DNA of 64,000 bases from Actinomycetales bacterium (GTDB lineage: Bacteria; Actinomycetota; Actinomycetes; Actinomycetales; Dermatophilaceae): contig JADJTP010000003.1 of the NCBI GenBank assembly GCA_016711095.1, forward strand, positions 744,001 through 808,000. Direction: 5' to 3'. The notes under the pieces were generated by a model, which saw only the letters and a program-made list of their open reading frames with translations, was not told where the DNA came from and did no database searches. The translations under genes were made by a program, and so were the position numbers. Positions 1-9,734 of the stretch are shown here, piece after piece (position 1 is the stretch's first letter; every line of letters begins with the position of its first letter).

Positions 1-1403
1 CCGGTGAAGCAGGCCGCGCACAACCGTGGACCCGGCTGACCGGTCGCCTCGATCATCCCCTCCAGGGAGATGTAGCCGAGAGAATCAGCGCCGATCGAGG
101 CGCGGATCTCCTCCACGCCGAGGCCAGACGCGATGAGCTCGGCGCGGGTCGCGAAGTCGATCCCGTAGAAGCACGGCCAGTGCACCGGCGGAGAGGAGAT
201 GCGGACGTGGACTTCCGCTGCACCCGCCTCACGGAGGATCCGAACCTGAGCGCGTTGGGTGTTGCCGCGGACGATCGAGTCGTCGACGACGACGAGCCGC
301 TTTCCGCGGATGGTGTGCGTGAGCGGGTTGAGCTTGAGCCGGATGCCGAGCTGGCGCAGCGTGTGCGAGGGCTGGATGAAGGTGCGCCCCACATAGGCGT
401 TCTTGACGAAGCCCTGACCGAACGGGATCCCGGACTGCTGGGCATATCCGACCGCCGCCGGCACCCCCGAATCGGGCACCCCGATCACCAGGTCGGCCTC
501 GACGGGGTGCTCGAGGGCCAGTCGGGCCCCCATCGCCACGCGGGCTTCGTGGATGACGCGGTTACTGATGACGGCGTCCGGGCGTGCCAGATAGACGTAT
601 TCGAAGACACATCCCTTGGGATCGGCCTCGGCAAAGCGGTGCGAACGCAAGCCTTGCTCGTCGATGACGATGAGCTCGCCGGGCTCGATCTCGCGAATGA
701 CGGCCGCACCGACGGTCTGTAGGGCAGCGGTCTCCGACGCGACGACCCAGCCGCGGTCGAGTCTGCCCAGCGCCAGGGGCCGGATCCCGTGGGGGTCGCG
801 GGCGGCATACAGGGTGTTCTCGTCCATGAAGACGAAACAGAAGGCGCCCCGCAGCCGAGGCAACACATCGAGGGCGACGGCCTCGAGCGAGCGGTCGGGA
901 TCCACGAGCAGGGCCGTGACCAGGGCGGTGTCGGTGGTGTTCCCGCGGCCGAGCTCGCCGGGGTGGCGGTCGAGACCGCCGTGGCGCTCGGAGACCAGAT
1001 CGCGCAACTCGGCCGAGTTGGTGAGATTGCCGTTGTGAGCAAGGGCTACCGTCGTCGAGTGGGTGCCGCCCAGGGTGGGCTGGGCGTTCTCCCACGTGGA
1101 GCCGCCCGTCGTCGAATAGCGGCAATGCCCGATCGCGACATGCCCGGTGAGCGACAACAGCGCCGACTCGTTGAAGACCTGGCTGACCAGACCCATGTCC
1201 TTGTAGACGAGCACCTTGTGGCCGTCGCCTGTCGCGATACCCGCTGATTCTTGGCCGCGGTGTTGCAGCGCATAGAGCCCGAAATAGGTGAGCTTGGCGA
1301 CATCTTCCCCGGGCGCCCAGACCCCGAAGACGCCGCAGGCGTCCTGTGGGCCCTTCTCCCCCGGCAGGAGATCGTGCGTCAGCAGACCGTCGCCGCGTGT
1401 CAC
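1..1403 (-). CDS. purF: Amidophosphoribosyltransferase (partial, 3' end outside window)
   Basis: First committed step of de novo purine synthesis: glutamine plus PRPP gives phosphoribosylamine. The reading frame is open to the left edge, so the C-terminal tail (probably a few tens of residues) is missing. From the GTG at 1403 a 22-residue propeptide-like leader precedes Cys23 in the motif CGVFGVW, the N-terminal nucleophile exposed after processing in the Bacillus-type enzyme. The PRPP loop VVVDDSIVRGNT is present. The last visible residues carry a CxxC pair (LCAACF) where the Bacillus enzyme has two 4Fe-4S cysteines; a third candidate ligand is the Cys in CVFEYVYLARPD. A second in-frame GTG lies at 1409. 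The small membrane protein and sterol-carrier-like genes lie upstream on the same strand, separated by about 85 bases holding two GTATGCCG words. Confidence 0.96.
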   Translation of the reverse strand, partial: MTRGDGLLTHDLLPGEKGPQDACGVFGVWAPGEDVAKLTYFGLYALQHRGQESAGIATGDGHKVLVYKDMGLVSQVFNESALLSLTGHVAIGHCRYSTTGGSTWENAQPTLGGTHSTTVALAHNGNLTNSAELRDLVSERHGGLDRHPGELGRGNTTDTALVTALLVDPDRSLEAVALDVLPRLRGAFCFVFMDENTLYAARDPHGIRPLALGRLDRGWVVASETAALQTVGAAVIREIEPGELIVIDEQGLRSHRFAEADPKGCVFEYVYLARPDAVISNRVIHEARVAMGARLALEHPVEADLVIGVPDSGVPAAVGYAQQSGIPFGQGFVKNAYVGRTFIQPSHTLRQLGIRLKLNPLTHTIRGKRLVVVDDSIVRGNTQRAQVRILREAGAAEVHVRISSPPVHWPCFYGIDFATRAELIASGLGVEEIRASIGADSLGYISLEGMIEATGQPGPRLCAACFT

Positions 1404-1489
1404 GGCCACAGTCTTCCACAGGTATGCCGCGGGCCACCCTGCATCCCGCAGTCGTTCAGGTATGCCGCGAGCCCTCCTGCTCGGGGTGG

Positions 1490-1756
1490 TCAGGACCGCC
1501 GGTCGAGCAGGACGTAGACGACCCCGGCGAGCAAGCCGCCGATGAGTGCCCCGAACGCCCCGAGGTAGCTGACCTGGGTGCTCTGGGCATACATCGAGGC
1601 CCGCTGGGCGAGCGCGTCGATGCCGTCGGTCTGCCGCAGCGCAAGCAGCGCGCCCGCGATGAACCCGAGGACCGCCCCGGTGATGAGGAACGGGACCAGG
1701 CGGGGCGCGCGACGGCGAGCCTTGGCGGGCGGGAGCTTGTCGGCGACCATTCTCAT
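1490..1756 (-). CDS. Small two-helix membrane protein
   Basis: This 88-residue protein has a basic N-terminus (KARRRAPR) and two hydrophobic segments, roughly residues 22-40 (FLITGAVLGFIAGALLAL) and 64-82 (YLGAFGALIGGLLAGVVYVL), joined by a short hydrophilic loop; it ends in DRRS. Glycine and small residues within the helices suggest helix packing. Its ATG overlaps the stop codon of the sterol-carrier-like gene (ATGA), so the two are probably translationally coupled, and purF follows. An internal ATG two codons in is an alternative start. Small membrane proteins of this kind are often found next to purF in actinobacteria; I know of no assigned function. Confidence 0.8.
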   Translation of the reverse strand: MRMVADKLPPAKARRRAPRLVPFLITGAVLGFIAGALLALRQTDGIDALAQRASMYAQSTQVSYLGAFGALIGGLLAGVVYVLLDRRS

Positions 1757-2199
1757 CGTCCTAGATTAGCTAGCGGAAGCAAACTGTCGAGCGCAGCACG
1801 CTCGCCGGAGGCCTGAACGCGGCCCGCTTCGAGCGCATCCGCCCAGGTCAGGGCCCCATCGGCGACCGCGAGCCAGGTGTGCGGATCGGTCTCGACGACG
1901 GACGACGGTGTGCCGCGCCGATGGACGGGGCCGGCGACACACTGCACCGCGCCGAAGGGCGGCACCCGGACCTCGACCGAGCGCCCCGCAGCGACGGTCG
2001 CCAACTCCTCCAGGGTGAACCGCACCGCGGTCGCCAAGGTATCCCGAGACACCGCGCCCGGCGCCGACACCCCTGACCCATGCCCGGACGCAGACCCGGC
2101 CGCGCGCCCGGCCGCAGGCTCGGACGCGAACCCGGCCGCCCGGCATACGGCGAGGGCAGCCAGCCCGTCCGCAATGGCGACACGGCGACGAGGAGGCAC
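1753..2199 (-). CDS. Sterol carrier (SCP2)-like protein
   Basis: A 148-residue protein resembling the actinobacterial 'sterol carrier family protein' found beside purine genes. The C-terminal two thirds carry the SCP2-like pattern: an acidic helix (TLEELATVAAGRSVEVRVPP), a hydrophobic strand (WLAVADGALTWADALEAGRV), then SGERAALDSLLPLANL, matching the SG-R-DLS-LPL ending of the family. The N-terminal 60 residues are Ala/Gly-rich and low in complexity, so an internal start is possible. Lipid binding is inferred from family only. It overlaps the downstream small membrane gene by four bases and is divergent from the dehydrogenase at 2243, leaving about 43 bases for both promoters. Confidence 0.75.
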   Translation of the reverse strand: MPPRRRVAIADGLAALAVCRAAGFASEPAAGRAAGSASGHGSGVSAPGAVSRDTLATAVRFTLEELATVAAGRSVEVRVPPFGAVQCVAGPVHRRGTPSSVVETDPHTWLAVADGALTWADALEAGRVQASGERAALDSLLPLANLGR

Positions 2200-2242
2200 C
2201 CCCTCATGGTGTCATTCCCGCGGGACGGGCGAGGATGGGGCC

Positions 2243-3289
2243 ATGCGCGCGACGACCCTGAACGGCCCCTTCGACATCCAGCTCTCGGACCTGCCCGACC
2301 CACACCTGCACCGCCCGACCGACGCCCTCGTCCGGGTCACGGCCTCCTGCGTGTGTGGGTCGGACCTGTGGCCCTACCGCGGGATCAATGACATCAAACC
2401 CGGCCAACGGATGGGCCACGAGTTCGTGGGCATCGTCGAAGAGGTCGGCGACGAGGTGACGACGGTGCGGCCCGGCGACTTCGTCATCGCGCCATTCGTG
2501 TGGTCGGACAACACCTGCCGGGTCTGCCGCGCCGGCATCCACACCTCGTGCGAGAACGGGGGTTGGTGGGGAGCGCGGGACCGCGAGGGCCTGCCGGTCG
2601 ACGCCGGGCAGGGCGAATTTGTGCGGGTGCCCCTGGCCGACGGCACACTCGTGGCCACCGGGTCGGTGCCCGCCGATGAGCTCGTGCCCGATCTGTTGAC
2701 CCTCTCGGACGTCATGGGCACGGGGTGGCACTGCGCGGTCTCGGCAGGCGTGCGGGTCGGCGACACGGTCGCCGTGGTCGGCGACGGCGCGGTCGGACTG
2801 TGCGCCGTGCTCGCCGCCACAATGCTCGGCGCGGCGAGGGTCGTGGCGATGTCGCGACACGAGGCACGCTCGACGATCGCCGTGGAGTTCGGTGCGACCG
2901 ACGTCGTCCCGCAGCGGGGCGAGGCTGGGGTCGCGCGTGTCCGCGCGCTCACCGAGGGCCTCGGGGTGGACGTCGCGTTGGAGTGCGTCGGCACCCCCGA
3001 GTCAATGCGGACCGCCCTCGATCTGGTCCGTGACGGCGGCCGAATCGGGTTTGTCGGGGTGCCGCACGACATCGAACTGCCGATCGAGGACCTCTTCAGG
3101 CGCAACGTGAGCATCGGCGGCGGCGTCGCCCCGGTGCGGGCCTATCTGCCGGACCTGCGTGACCGGGTGCTCGCGGGCGAGATCCACCCCGGTCGCGTGT
3201 TCGACCTCACCCTGCCTCTCGCGGAGGTCCCCGAGGCGTATGCCGCGATGCACGAGCGCCGCGCGACGAAGGCGATGCTGCTGCCATGA
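2243..3289 (+). CDS. Zinc-dependent medium-chain alcohol dehydrogenase
   Basis: A 348-residue MDR-family oxidoreductase. It has the catalytic zinc residues Cys38 (CGSD) and the GHE motif at 58-60. There is a structural-zinc lobe with an incomplete cysteine set (C-x2-C-x7-C in CRVCRAGIHTSC), and a Rossmann nucleotide loop VVGDGAVGLCAV near residue 180. The family oxidises or reduces alcohols and aldehydes with NAD(P); the substrate cannot be told from sequence. I start at ATG 2243 because homology begins there, although the frame is open much further upstream. The stop overlaps the start of the next gene (ATGA), which overlaps a third, so the three are probably one transcription unit. Confidence 0.9.
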   Translation: MRATTLNGPFDIQLSDLPDPHLHRPTDALVRVTASCVCGSDLWPYRGINDIKPGQRMGHEFVGIVEEVGDEVTTVRPGDFVIAPFVWSDNTCRVCRAGIHTSCENGGWWGARDREGLPVDAGQGEFVRVPLADGTLVATGSVPADELVPDLLTLSDVMGTGWHCAVSAGVRVGDTVAVVGDGAVGLCAVLAATMLGAARVVAMSRHEARSTIAVEFGATDVVPQRGEAGVARVRALTEGLGVDVALECVGTPESMRTALDLVRDGGRIGFVGVPHDIELPIEDLFRRNVSIGGGVAPVRAYLPDLRDRVLAGEIHPGRVFDLTLPLAEVPEAYAAMHERRATKAMLLP

Positions 3290-3711
3290 ACGACGCCGGT
3301 GAAGTGGCCGGGACCATCATCGGCTTGGTATGGCTGGCCATCGGCTGGTGGATGATCGCGGTGGGCCGTCGCCGGGGGTGTGCCGACGGGGACTGGGTAC
3401 ACGTGGTCGGGCAGATCGTCGACAAGGACGGCGCGTCCGAGGGCCTGTTCCTGCGCAACCCGCACATCCGGTATGCCGCCCCCGACGGCTCGACCCACCT
3501 CGTGGCGAGCCGCTCCCGCGGCGACCTGTGGGAGCCGGGTCAGGACGTGGCGATCCTCGTCGACCCGACCGACGCCGACCGGGCGATGCTGCTGACCCAC
3601 GCGCAGCGGGCCACGCCCTATGTCGTCATCGGCTGGTTCATCATCGTCATCGCCATCCTCACCCTCGTCGCGACGGCGATGCTCGCCTTCTGGGTTCCTG
3701 CGACCACGTGA
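3286..3711 (+). CDS. DUF3592-like membrane protein
   Basis: This 141-residue protein has a transmembrane helix at residues 7-26, a soluble middle of about 80 residues, and a second helix near residues 110-135 (YVVIGWFIIVIAILTLVATA). The middle resembles DUF3592: a beta-rich segment with VGQIVDK, HIRYAAPDGSTHLV and a G-x-DVAILVDPTDADRAML strand, the usual 'DP-x-D' ending. Function unknown. Its start overlaps the dehydrogenase stop and its stop overlaps the GTG of the next gene, so translation is probably coupled across the trio. Confidence 0.8.
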   Translation: MNDAGEVAGTIIGLVWLAIGWWMIAVGRRRGCADGDWVHVVGQIVDKDGASEGLFLRNPHIRYAAPDGSTHLVASRSRGDLWEPGQDVAILVDPTDADRAMLLTHAQRATPYVVIGWFIIVIAILTLVATAMLAFWVPATT

Positions 3712-4559
3712 CCGTCGATCGGGTGCGCTTCGATGCCGACGCCGACGGCCGCGGCGGCGTGACGATCGTCGTCGACGGGCACCCGCAGTCGCACGTCGCA
3801 TCGGCCGATCCGGGGCTGCTGGTGTTCGAATACGTCCAGCTGCTCGCGTTGGTCGTCTCGGTCCTGCGACCTGCGGCCCCGACGCCGACGCGGGCCACGC
3901 ATGTCGGCGGGGCCGGGCTCACCCTGGCCCGGTGGATCCAGCACACCCGGCCCGGGTCATCGCAGATCGTCTTCGAGCCCGACGGCACCCTGACCGCCCT
4001 CGTGCGCGAGCGGCTGCCGCTGCCCCGCGGTCATCGGATCCGAGTGCGTCCGCTGGGCGGCCGAGAAGGGGTCGCCGGGTTGGGTGCCGGGAGCGCCGAC
4101 GTGCTCGTCCTCGACGCGTATGCCGCCGGCCGAGTCCCAGCCGAACTTGTCACCCCGGCCTTCTTGGCGGACGTGGCGCGGGCGCTGGCCCCTGGTGGGG
4201 TGTTGCTGGCCAACCTCGCCGACGAGCCGGGATTGCGATATGTCGCGCGCGTGCTCGCCTCGATCGAGGCGGCAGGCTTCGGCGCGCCGGTGATCCTCGC
4301 CCCCCACGAGGTGCTCAAGGGTCGCCGCTTCGGCAACGTCGTCGTCGTCGCGAACCGCTCGGCCGAGGCCGGCCAACCGACCCGAAGCGCGTTGAACTCT
4401 CAGTCGCTGAGGCGTGCGGTGGCGAGCGCACCGGTGCCGACCGGCATACGGGAGGGGGGTGAGGTGAGCAGGCTGGTAGCCGGCGCGCGAGCCTTCACGG
4501 AGGCGGACGCCCAGCCCTCCCCCGAGCCGCCCACGCCAGGAACCTGGCGGCGTCGCTGA
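3708..4559 (+). CDS. Spermidine-synthase-like (class I methyltransferase fold) protein
   Basis: A 283-residue protein resembling actinobacterial spermidine-synthase-like proteins. The Rossmann-type half shows HVGGAGLTLARWI (motif I), an acidic turn IVFEPDG, the active-site-type segment ADVLVLDAYAAGRVP, and FLADVARALAPGGVLLANLAD (post-motif III). Typical polyamine-binding residues are not obvious, so true aminopropyl transfer is unproven. The last 60 or so residues are Pro/Arg/Ser-rich with no fold signal and may be an extension. GTG 3708 is chosen because it overlaps the upstream stop (GTGA). Convergent with purL across a long inverted repeat. Confidence 0.78.
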   Translation: MTVDRVRFDADADGRGGVTIVVDGHPQSHVASADPGLLVFEYVQLLALVVSVLRPAAPTPTRATHVGGAGLTLARWIQHTRPGSSQIVFEPDGTLTALVRERLPLPRGHRIRVRPLGGREGVAGLGAGSADVLVLDAYAAGRVPAELVTPAFLADVARALAPGGVLLANLADEPGLRYVARVLASIEAAGFGAPVILAPHEVLKGRRFGNVVVVANRSAEAGQPTRSALNSQSLRRAVASAPVPTGIREGGEVSRLVAGARAFTEADAQPSPEPPTPGTWRRR

Positions 4560-4594
4560 TTCCCGCCCTCACCGTCCCTCCGAGATTCACCCCG

Positions 4595-4673
4595 GCCCTC
4601 AGCGCCGAGATTGACCTTTCGACCACAAGAGCCGGCGTGTCCTGCACCCAATGTCAATCTCGGCGCTGAGGGC
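4595..4673. repeat. Perfect 21-bp inverted repeat, 37-nt loop, between convergent genes
   Basis: The arms at 4595-4615 and 4653-4673 are exact reverse complements (core CAGCGCCGAGATTGA). They sit in the 141-base gap between the ends of the spermidine-synthase-like gene and purL. The position suits a bidirectional terminator, but the loop is long and no T-run follows. A shorter partial copy (CCGAGATTCAC, 4580-4590) lies just to the left, so a dispersed intergenic repeat element is also possible. Confidence 0.75.
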
Positions 4674-4700
4674 TGAGGGGGTTGATGGGTGAGGGGGTCG

Positions 4701-7700
4701 TTAGCCCACCCAGACGCGGGCGTTACGGAACATCCGGGCCCACGGACTCAGCTGCGACACATCACCATCGGTCCAGGACAGCTGTGCATTGCGCAGCACC
4801 CGCTCGGGGTGCGGCATGAGCACGGTGAAGCGCCCGTCCGGGGTGGTCACCGCGGTGAGGCCGTCGGGGCTGCCGTTGGGGTTGGCCGGGTATGCCGTCG
4901 TCGGCAGACCACTGCCGTCGACGAAACGCAACGCCCGCTGGACGGCCACCGGGTCACCACGCTGGGTGAAATCGGCGAGTCCTTCGCCGTGAGCCACCGC
5001 GATCGGGATCCGGCTGCCGGCCATGCCGGTGAAGAAGATCGACGGGCTGTCGAGCACCTCGACGAGCGACAGTCGCGCCTCGAACTGCTCACTGCGGTTA
5101 CGGGTGAATCGTGGCCAGGCTTGCGCGCCGGGGATGTGGTCGGCGAGCGCCGCCATCATCTGACACCCGTTGCAGATCCCCAGGGCGAAGGTGTCGGGCC
5201 GGTGGAAGAAGTCGTGGAAGGCGCCGGCCAACCGCTCGTTGAACAGCACCGAACGCGCCCAGCCCTCCCCCGCCCCAAGGGTGTCGCCGTAGGAGAACCC
5301 CCCGCACGCCACAAACCCCTGGTAAGCCGCGAGCTCGGTCCGCCCGCTCTGCAGGTCGGTCATGTGCACGTCGAAGGTGTCGAACCCGGCCGTGTGCAGG
5401 GCAAACGAGGTCTCGACGTGGGAGTTGACACCCTGTTCGCGCAGGATGGCGACCCGTGGCCGCACCCCGCGGGAGAGGTAGGGCAGCGAAATGTCGTCCG
5501 CCGGGTCGAAGGTGAGCGCGACGTGCAGCCCGGGCACCTCGCTGGCATCCCCGTGCTCCTCGTCGGCGCACTCGGGGTTGTCGCGCAGTCGCGCGATCCG
5601 CCATGACGCCTCGTCCCACACCTGCTGCAGCTCGCGCAGTGACCGGTCCACCAGCGGCTCGCCGGACACGGTCACCTGCACGCGGCGCCCTGGCACGACC
5701 CGGCCGATCACCGCCGACAGCTCGCCGAGCGAGTGTTCGGCGAGCAGCGCCTCGACCTCCTGCACCCGGTCGGCCGGCACCCCGAGCACGACGCCGAGCT
5801 CCTCGGTGAAGAGCGCAGCCACCGACGACACGTCGGCCTGCACCCCCACGCCGCCGGCAAAGGCCATCTCGCACAACGTTGCCCACAACCCGCCGTCCGA
5901 GCGGTCGTGGTAGGCGCTGACCAGCCGGCGGGCCCGTAGCGCGGCGAGGGCGGCATACAGGTGGCGCAGTCGAGCGGGGTCATCGAGGTCGGGGACGACC
6001 GCGCCGAAGCCGCCGCGCACCTGCGCGAACATCGACCCGCCGAGCCGATCCCGCCCGGCGCCGAGGTCGACGAGCACCAGCACCGACCCCTGGCACAACA
6101 CTGGGGTAAGGGTGCCCCGCACATCGTCGAGCGTTGCGAAGGCCGTCACGACCAGGCTCACCGGTGAGGTGACCGTGCGCGCCAGGCCACCGGAGTCGGT
6201 CCACGCCGTGCGCATCGACAGCGAGTCCTTGCCGACCGGAACTCCGATGCCGAGCGCTGGGCACAGCGCCATCGCGACCGCCTGCACCGTGTCGAAGAGG
6301 GCCGCATCCTCGCCCGGGGCACCGCTGGCAGCCATCCAGTTGCAGGACAGCTTGATTCGCTCCAGGGTCACCGGCGCTGCGAGCAGGTTGGTCAACGCCT
6401 CGCCGACGGCCATTCGCCCCGAAGCGGGGGCGTCGAGCGCGGCCAACGGCATCCGCTCGCCGCTGGCCATCGCCTCACCCGCGAAGCCCTCGTATGCCGC
6501 GAGCGTCACCGCCACATCGGCAACCGGGACCTGCCACGGCCCGACCATCTGGTCTCGGTGGCTCAGGCCGCCGACGGTGCGGTCACCGATCGTCACGAGA
6601 AAGCGTTTGCTGCCGACGCTCGGATGGCGCAACACGTCGAGCGCGGCCTGCTCGATCTCGGCGGGGGTCAGCACGGCCCAGTCGAGCTCGGGCTCCGAGC
6701 GCGGCACCCGTGTCACGTCTCGGGTGAGCTGCGGCGGCTTGCCGAGAAGCACCTCCATCGGCATATCGATGGCCCGCTGTGAAGTGTTCGGGCCGGGGCC
6801 CGCGCTGCCGCCGACGATCCCGTCGGCTCCCGAATCCAGGTCCAGCTCGCCGTCGCCGAGCACGAGCATCCCGTCGTCGGACGCGACTCCGACGACGGCA
6901 TACGGGCAGCGTTCGCGCTCACACAGGCGGGCGAAAAGCTCCAGGGACTCTGGTGCCAGCGCGACAACGTAACGCTCCTGGCTTTCGTTGCACCAGATCT
7001 CCTTGGGCGCTAGGCCGCTCTCCTCCACCGGCACCGCGCCGAGGTCGAAGCGCGCTCCCAACCCGGCGCCGTCCACCAGCTCGGGGAAGGCATTGGACAA
7101 ACCCCCCGCGCCCACATCGTGAATGGCGAGGATCGGGTTGTCATCGGGGTTGCCCTGCCCGAGCGCCCAGCAGTGGTTGATGACCTCCTGGGCGCGTCTC
7201 TCGATCTCAGGGTTGCCACGCTGCACGGAGTCGAAGTCGAGCTCGGCAGCATTGACCCCGGCGGCCATCGACGAGGCCGCCCCGCCACCCATCCCGATCC
7301 GCATGCCGGGTCCGCCGAGCTGCACGAGCAGCGTCCCGGCCGGGAAGCGAACCTTGTGGGTGTCGCTCGCAGAGATGGTGCCCAGGCCGCCGGCGCTCAT
7401 GATCGGCTTGTGATACCCGCGCCGGACGCCCGCGACAGTCTGTTCGAAAACCCGGAAGAAGCCGCCCAAGCCCGGCCGACCGAACTCGTTGTTGAACGCC
7501 GCCCCGCCGAGCGGTCCGTCGATCATGATCGCCAGCGGCGAGGCGATGTGTCCGGGCCGCCCGATCGGGTCGCGCTCCCACGGCTCGTCGGTGCCGGGCA
7601 GATGCAGGTTCGACACGGCGAAACCGGTCAGCCCCGCCTTGGGCCGCGATCCCCGGCCGGTGGCGCCCTCGTCACGGATCTCCCCACCCGCGCCGGTCGC

Positions 7701-8672
7701 GGCGCCGGGGAAGGGCGAGATCGCGGTCGGATGGTTGTGCGTCTCGACCTTCATGAGCACGTGGACGGTGTCCTCGCGCGCGGCATACCGGCTCGGCCCG
7801 GTCTGCTCCTGCGGCAACCACCGCGGCACGACCGTGCCGGCGATCACGGACGCGTTGTCGGAGTAGGCGACGACCGTATGCCGCGGGTTGACCGCCTCGG
7901 TGTGCCGGATCATCGAGAAGAGCGACCGATCCTGGACCTCGCCGTCGACGATGAACTGGGCGTTGAAGATCTTGTGTCGGCAATGCTCGCTGTTGGCCTG
8001 AGCGAACATCATCAGCTCGACGTCGCTCGGGTCGCGCCCGAGACCGCGGAAGGCGTCGACGAGGTAGTCGATCTCGTCGTCGGACAAGGCCAGCCCGTAT
8101 GCCGCGTCGGCCTCCACGAGCGCTTGGCGCCCGCGAGCGAGCACCTCGACGTGGGCCAACGGCTCTGGGTCGCGCTCGTCGAACAGGGCGGCAGCGGCGT
8201 CGGGGTGCAGCAGGATGCTCTCGGTCATCCGGTCATGCAGCAGGTCGACGACAGCCGCGAGTTCCCCGCCGTCCAACTGCGCGCCCAGCAGGACGAGCTC
8301 GGTGACCCGTTCGACCCGACGGATGTCCAGCCCGCAGTTGTGGGCGATGTCGGTGGCCTTCGACGCCCAAGGTGAGACGGTGCCCAGGCGGGGGGCCACA
8401 ACGAGGGTGGTCTGCGGGGGGTCGGCGCGGTGGCCCGGGGCGCCGGACGCGCCGTCCTGGGCCGGGAACGGGGCGGCCGTGCGCTCGCCATAGGTGAGCA
8501 GTTGCTCCAGCCGGGCCTGCAGGGAGGGTTCGAGCGGGCCATCGGTCGCGACCCAGTGGACGAAGCGCGCGTTCAGTGCGGTGATGGCCGGCAGACGCTC
8601 CTGCAGGCGTGCTAACAACCCGGCAGCGCGGAAGTCGGACAGGGCGCGACCGCCCGCGAACGTCGTGAGCAC
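4701..8672 (-). CDS. purL: Phosphoribosylformylglycinamidine synthase, single-chain form
   Basis: Converts FGAR, glutamine and ATP to FGAM in purine synthesis. At 1,323 residues this is the long, fused type: N-terminal PurS-like and linker domains, two AIRS-type ATP-binding halves ([17 protein letters not shown] near residue 310; [11 protein letters not shown] in the second half), and a C-terminal glutaminase. The glutaminase begins near residue 1045 ([17 protein letters not shown]), with the nucleophile in GICNGCQMM and the histidine in MPHPERV close to the C-terminus. Many actinobacteria instead carry separate purS, purQ and a roughly 750-residue purL. Start at the first [17 protein letters not shown], which matches the family N-terminus. 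It stands alone between the inositol cluster and the convergent 2.2-4.6 kb trio. Confidence 0.97.
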   Translation of the reverse strand: MLTTFAGGRALSDFRAAGLLARLQERLPAITALNARFVHWVATDGPLEPSLQARLEQLLTYGERTAAPFPAQDGASGAPGHRADPPQTTLVVAPRLGTVSPWASKATDIAHNCGLDIRRVERVTELVLLGAQLDGGELAAVVDLLHDRMTESILLHPDAAAALFDERDPEPLAHVEVLARGRQALVEADAAYGLALSDDEIDYLVDAFRGLGRDPSDVELMMFAQANSEHCRHKIFNAQFIVDGEVQDRSLFSMIRHTEAVNPRHTVVAYSDNASVIAGTVVPRWLPQEQTGPSRYAAREDTVHVLMKVETHNHPTAISPFPGAATGAGGEIRDEGATGRGSRPKAGLTGFAVSNLHLPGTDEPWERDPIGRPGHIASPLAIMIDGPLGGAAFNNEFGRPGLGGFFRVFEQTVAGVRRGYHKPIMSAGGLGTISASDTHKVRFPAGTLLVQLGGPGMRIGMGGGAASSMAAGVNAAELDFDSVQRGNPEIERRAQEVINHCWALGQGNPDDNPILAIHDVGAGGLSNAFPELVDGAGLGARFDLGAVPVEESGLAPKEIWCNESQERYVVALAPESLELFARLCERERCPYAVVGVASDDGMLVLGDGELDLDSGADGIVGGSAGPGPNTSQRAIDMPMEVLLGKPPQLTRDVTRVPRSEPELDWAVLTPAEIEQAALDVLRHPSVGSKRFLVTIGDRTVGGLSHRDQMVGPWQVPVADVAVTLAAYEGFAGEAMASGERMPLAALDAPASGRMAVGEALTNLLAAPVTLERIKLSCNWMAASGAPGEDAALFDTVQAVAMALCPALGIGVPVGKDSLSMRTAWTDSGGLARTVTSPVSLVVTAFATLDDVRGTLTPVLCQGSVLVLVDLGAGRDRLGGSMFAQVRGGFGAVVPDLDDPARLRHLYAALAALRARRLVSAYHDRSDGGLWATLCEMAFAGGVGVQADVSSVAALFTEELGVVLGVPADRVQEVEALLAEHSLGELSAVIGRVVPGRRVQVTVSGEPLVDRSLRELQQVWDEASWRIARLRDNPECADEEHGDASEVPGLHVALTFDPADDISLPYLSRGVRPRVAILREQGVNSHVETSFALHTAGFDTFDVHMTDLQSGRTELAAYQGFVACGGFSYGDTLGAGEGWARSVLFNERLAGAFHDFFHRPDTFALGICNGCQMMAALADHIPGAQAWPRFTRNRSEQFEARLSLVEVLDSPSIFFTGMAGSRIPIAVAHGEGLADFTQRGDPVAVQRALRFVDGSGLPTTAYPANPNGSPDGLTAVTTPDGRFTVLMPHPERVLRNAQLSWTDGDVSQLSPWARMFRNARVWVG

Positions 8673-8724
8673 GCCCCCAACCTACTGGCTCACGCGGACC
8701 CGACGACCTCGCTCGCCTCTGCCC

Positions 8725-9729
8725 TCAGGCGTAGAACGCCGGCCGGGGGATCATGGTGACCGGCAGGACCCCGTCGTCGGTCAGGGCCTTGACGCCGGCA
8801 TCGCAGACGCACGCAGCGGCATAGCCGTCCCAGGCGCTGGAGCCGGTGTGCTCCCCGCGGGACACACCGCTGATCCACTCCTGGACCTCGGTGACGAAGG
8901 CGCCCCAGAATCGCTCGTTGTGGTTCATGGTGATCCGATTGCTGCGTCCCACCGCATCTCGCCGGGTGAGCACGTTCTGGTCGGCCAGGGACACGGTGCC
9001 CTTCTCGGCGACGAGCTCGCACCGGATGTCATAGCCGTACTGGCAGTTGACGAAGACCTCGACGTCCACGCGCACCCCCGACTCCGTCTCCAGAATCAGC
9101 ACGAGGGGGTCCTGCAGGTGTTCGAAGCGCAGCGAGGTCTTCTTCGGCGTGTCGACCCGCGCCCGGACGAACTCCTCGCCGAGCAGCCAGCGCATGGTGT
9201 CGATCTCATGGATCGCGGTGTCATTGATCGCCATGTCCCAGGTATAGAAATCCGGCACCGTCGGATTGCGGTGCGCACAGTGGACCATCAGCGCCTCCCC
9301 CAGCTCACCGCTGTCGAGGATCGACTTCATCTGCCGATAGGAGGCGTCAAAACGTCGCATGAAGCCGACCGTGACGAGCTGGCGTCCCCCGGACTGCTCG
9401 GCCGACATGATCCGCAGCGAGGCGTCGGCGGTGGGGGTGAGCGGTTTCTCGCAGAAGACCGGTTTGCCGGCGTCGATGCAGGTCAAGACGTCGGGCTCGT
9501 GGACCGGCCCGTGGCTGCAGATCATCACCGCATCGACCCTTGGGTCCGCGATGAGTTCGGCCGCCGACCCGTATGCCGTCGAGCCGATCCGCTGCGCGAC
9601 CCTCTGGGCGTTGGCCTGGTTGACGTCGCTGACGGCAACCACACGCCCGCCGGCGATGACGCTGTGAATGCGTTCGATGTGGGCCTGACCCATCGCCCCG
9701 GGGCCGATCATGCCGATCCGAACAGTCAT
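8725..9729 (-). CDS. iolG: Inositol 2-dehydrogenase (Gfo/Idh/MocA family)
   Basis: Oxidises myo-inositol to scyllo-inosose with NAD, the first step of inositol catabolism. The 334-residue protein opens with the Rossmann loop [16 protein letters not shown], has the family signature [12 protein letters not shown] near residue 95, and the catalytic-type segment [17 protein letters not shown] near residue 170. The frame is open upstream of 9729, but homology begins at MTVRIGMIG, so ATG 9729 is chosen. It is the last gene of the leftward iol group (iolB, mmsA, iolE-like, iolG), five bases after the iolE-like stop. Confidence 0.93.
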   Translation of the reverse strand: MTVRIGMIGPGAMGQAHIERIHSVIAGGRVVAVSDVNQANAQRVAQRIGSTAYGSAAELIADPRVDAVMICSHGPVHEPDVLTCIDAGKPVFCEKPLTPTADASLRIMSAEQSGGRQLVTVGFMRRFDASYRQMKSILDSGELGEALMVHCAHRNPTVPDFYTWDMAINDTAIHEIDTMRWLLGEEFVRARVDTPKKTSLRFEHLQDPLVLILETESGVRVDVEVFVNCQYGYDIRCELVAEKGTVSLADQNVLTRRDAVGRSNRITMNHNERFWGAFVTEVQEWISGVSRGEHTGSSAWDGYAAACVCDAGVKALTDDGVLPVTMIPRPAFYA

Positions 9730-9734
9730 GGGTG

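Noticed and set aside
562..1437. Minus-strand frame starting MARGIPVEDC over purF
   Set aside because: Out of frame with purF; the purF frame has Cys23, the PRPP loop and the C-terminal CxxC pair.
7119..8375. Plus-strand frame opposite purL (418 residues)
   Set aside because: Shadow of purL, which is well supported on the minus strand.
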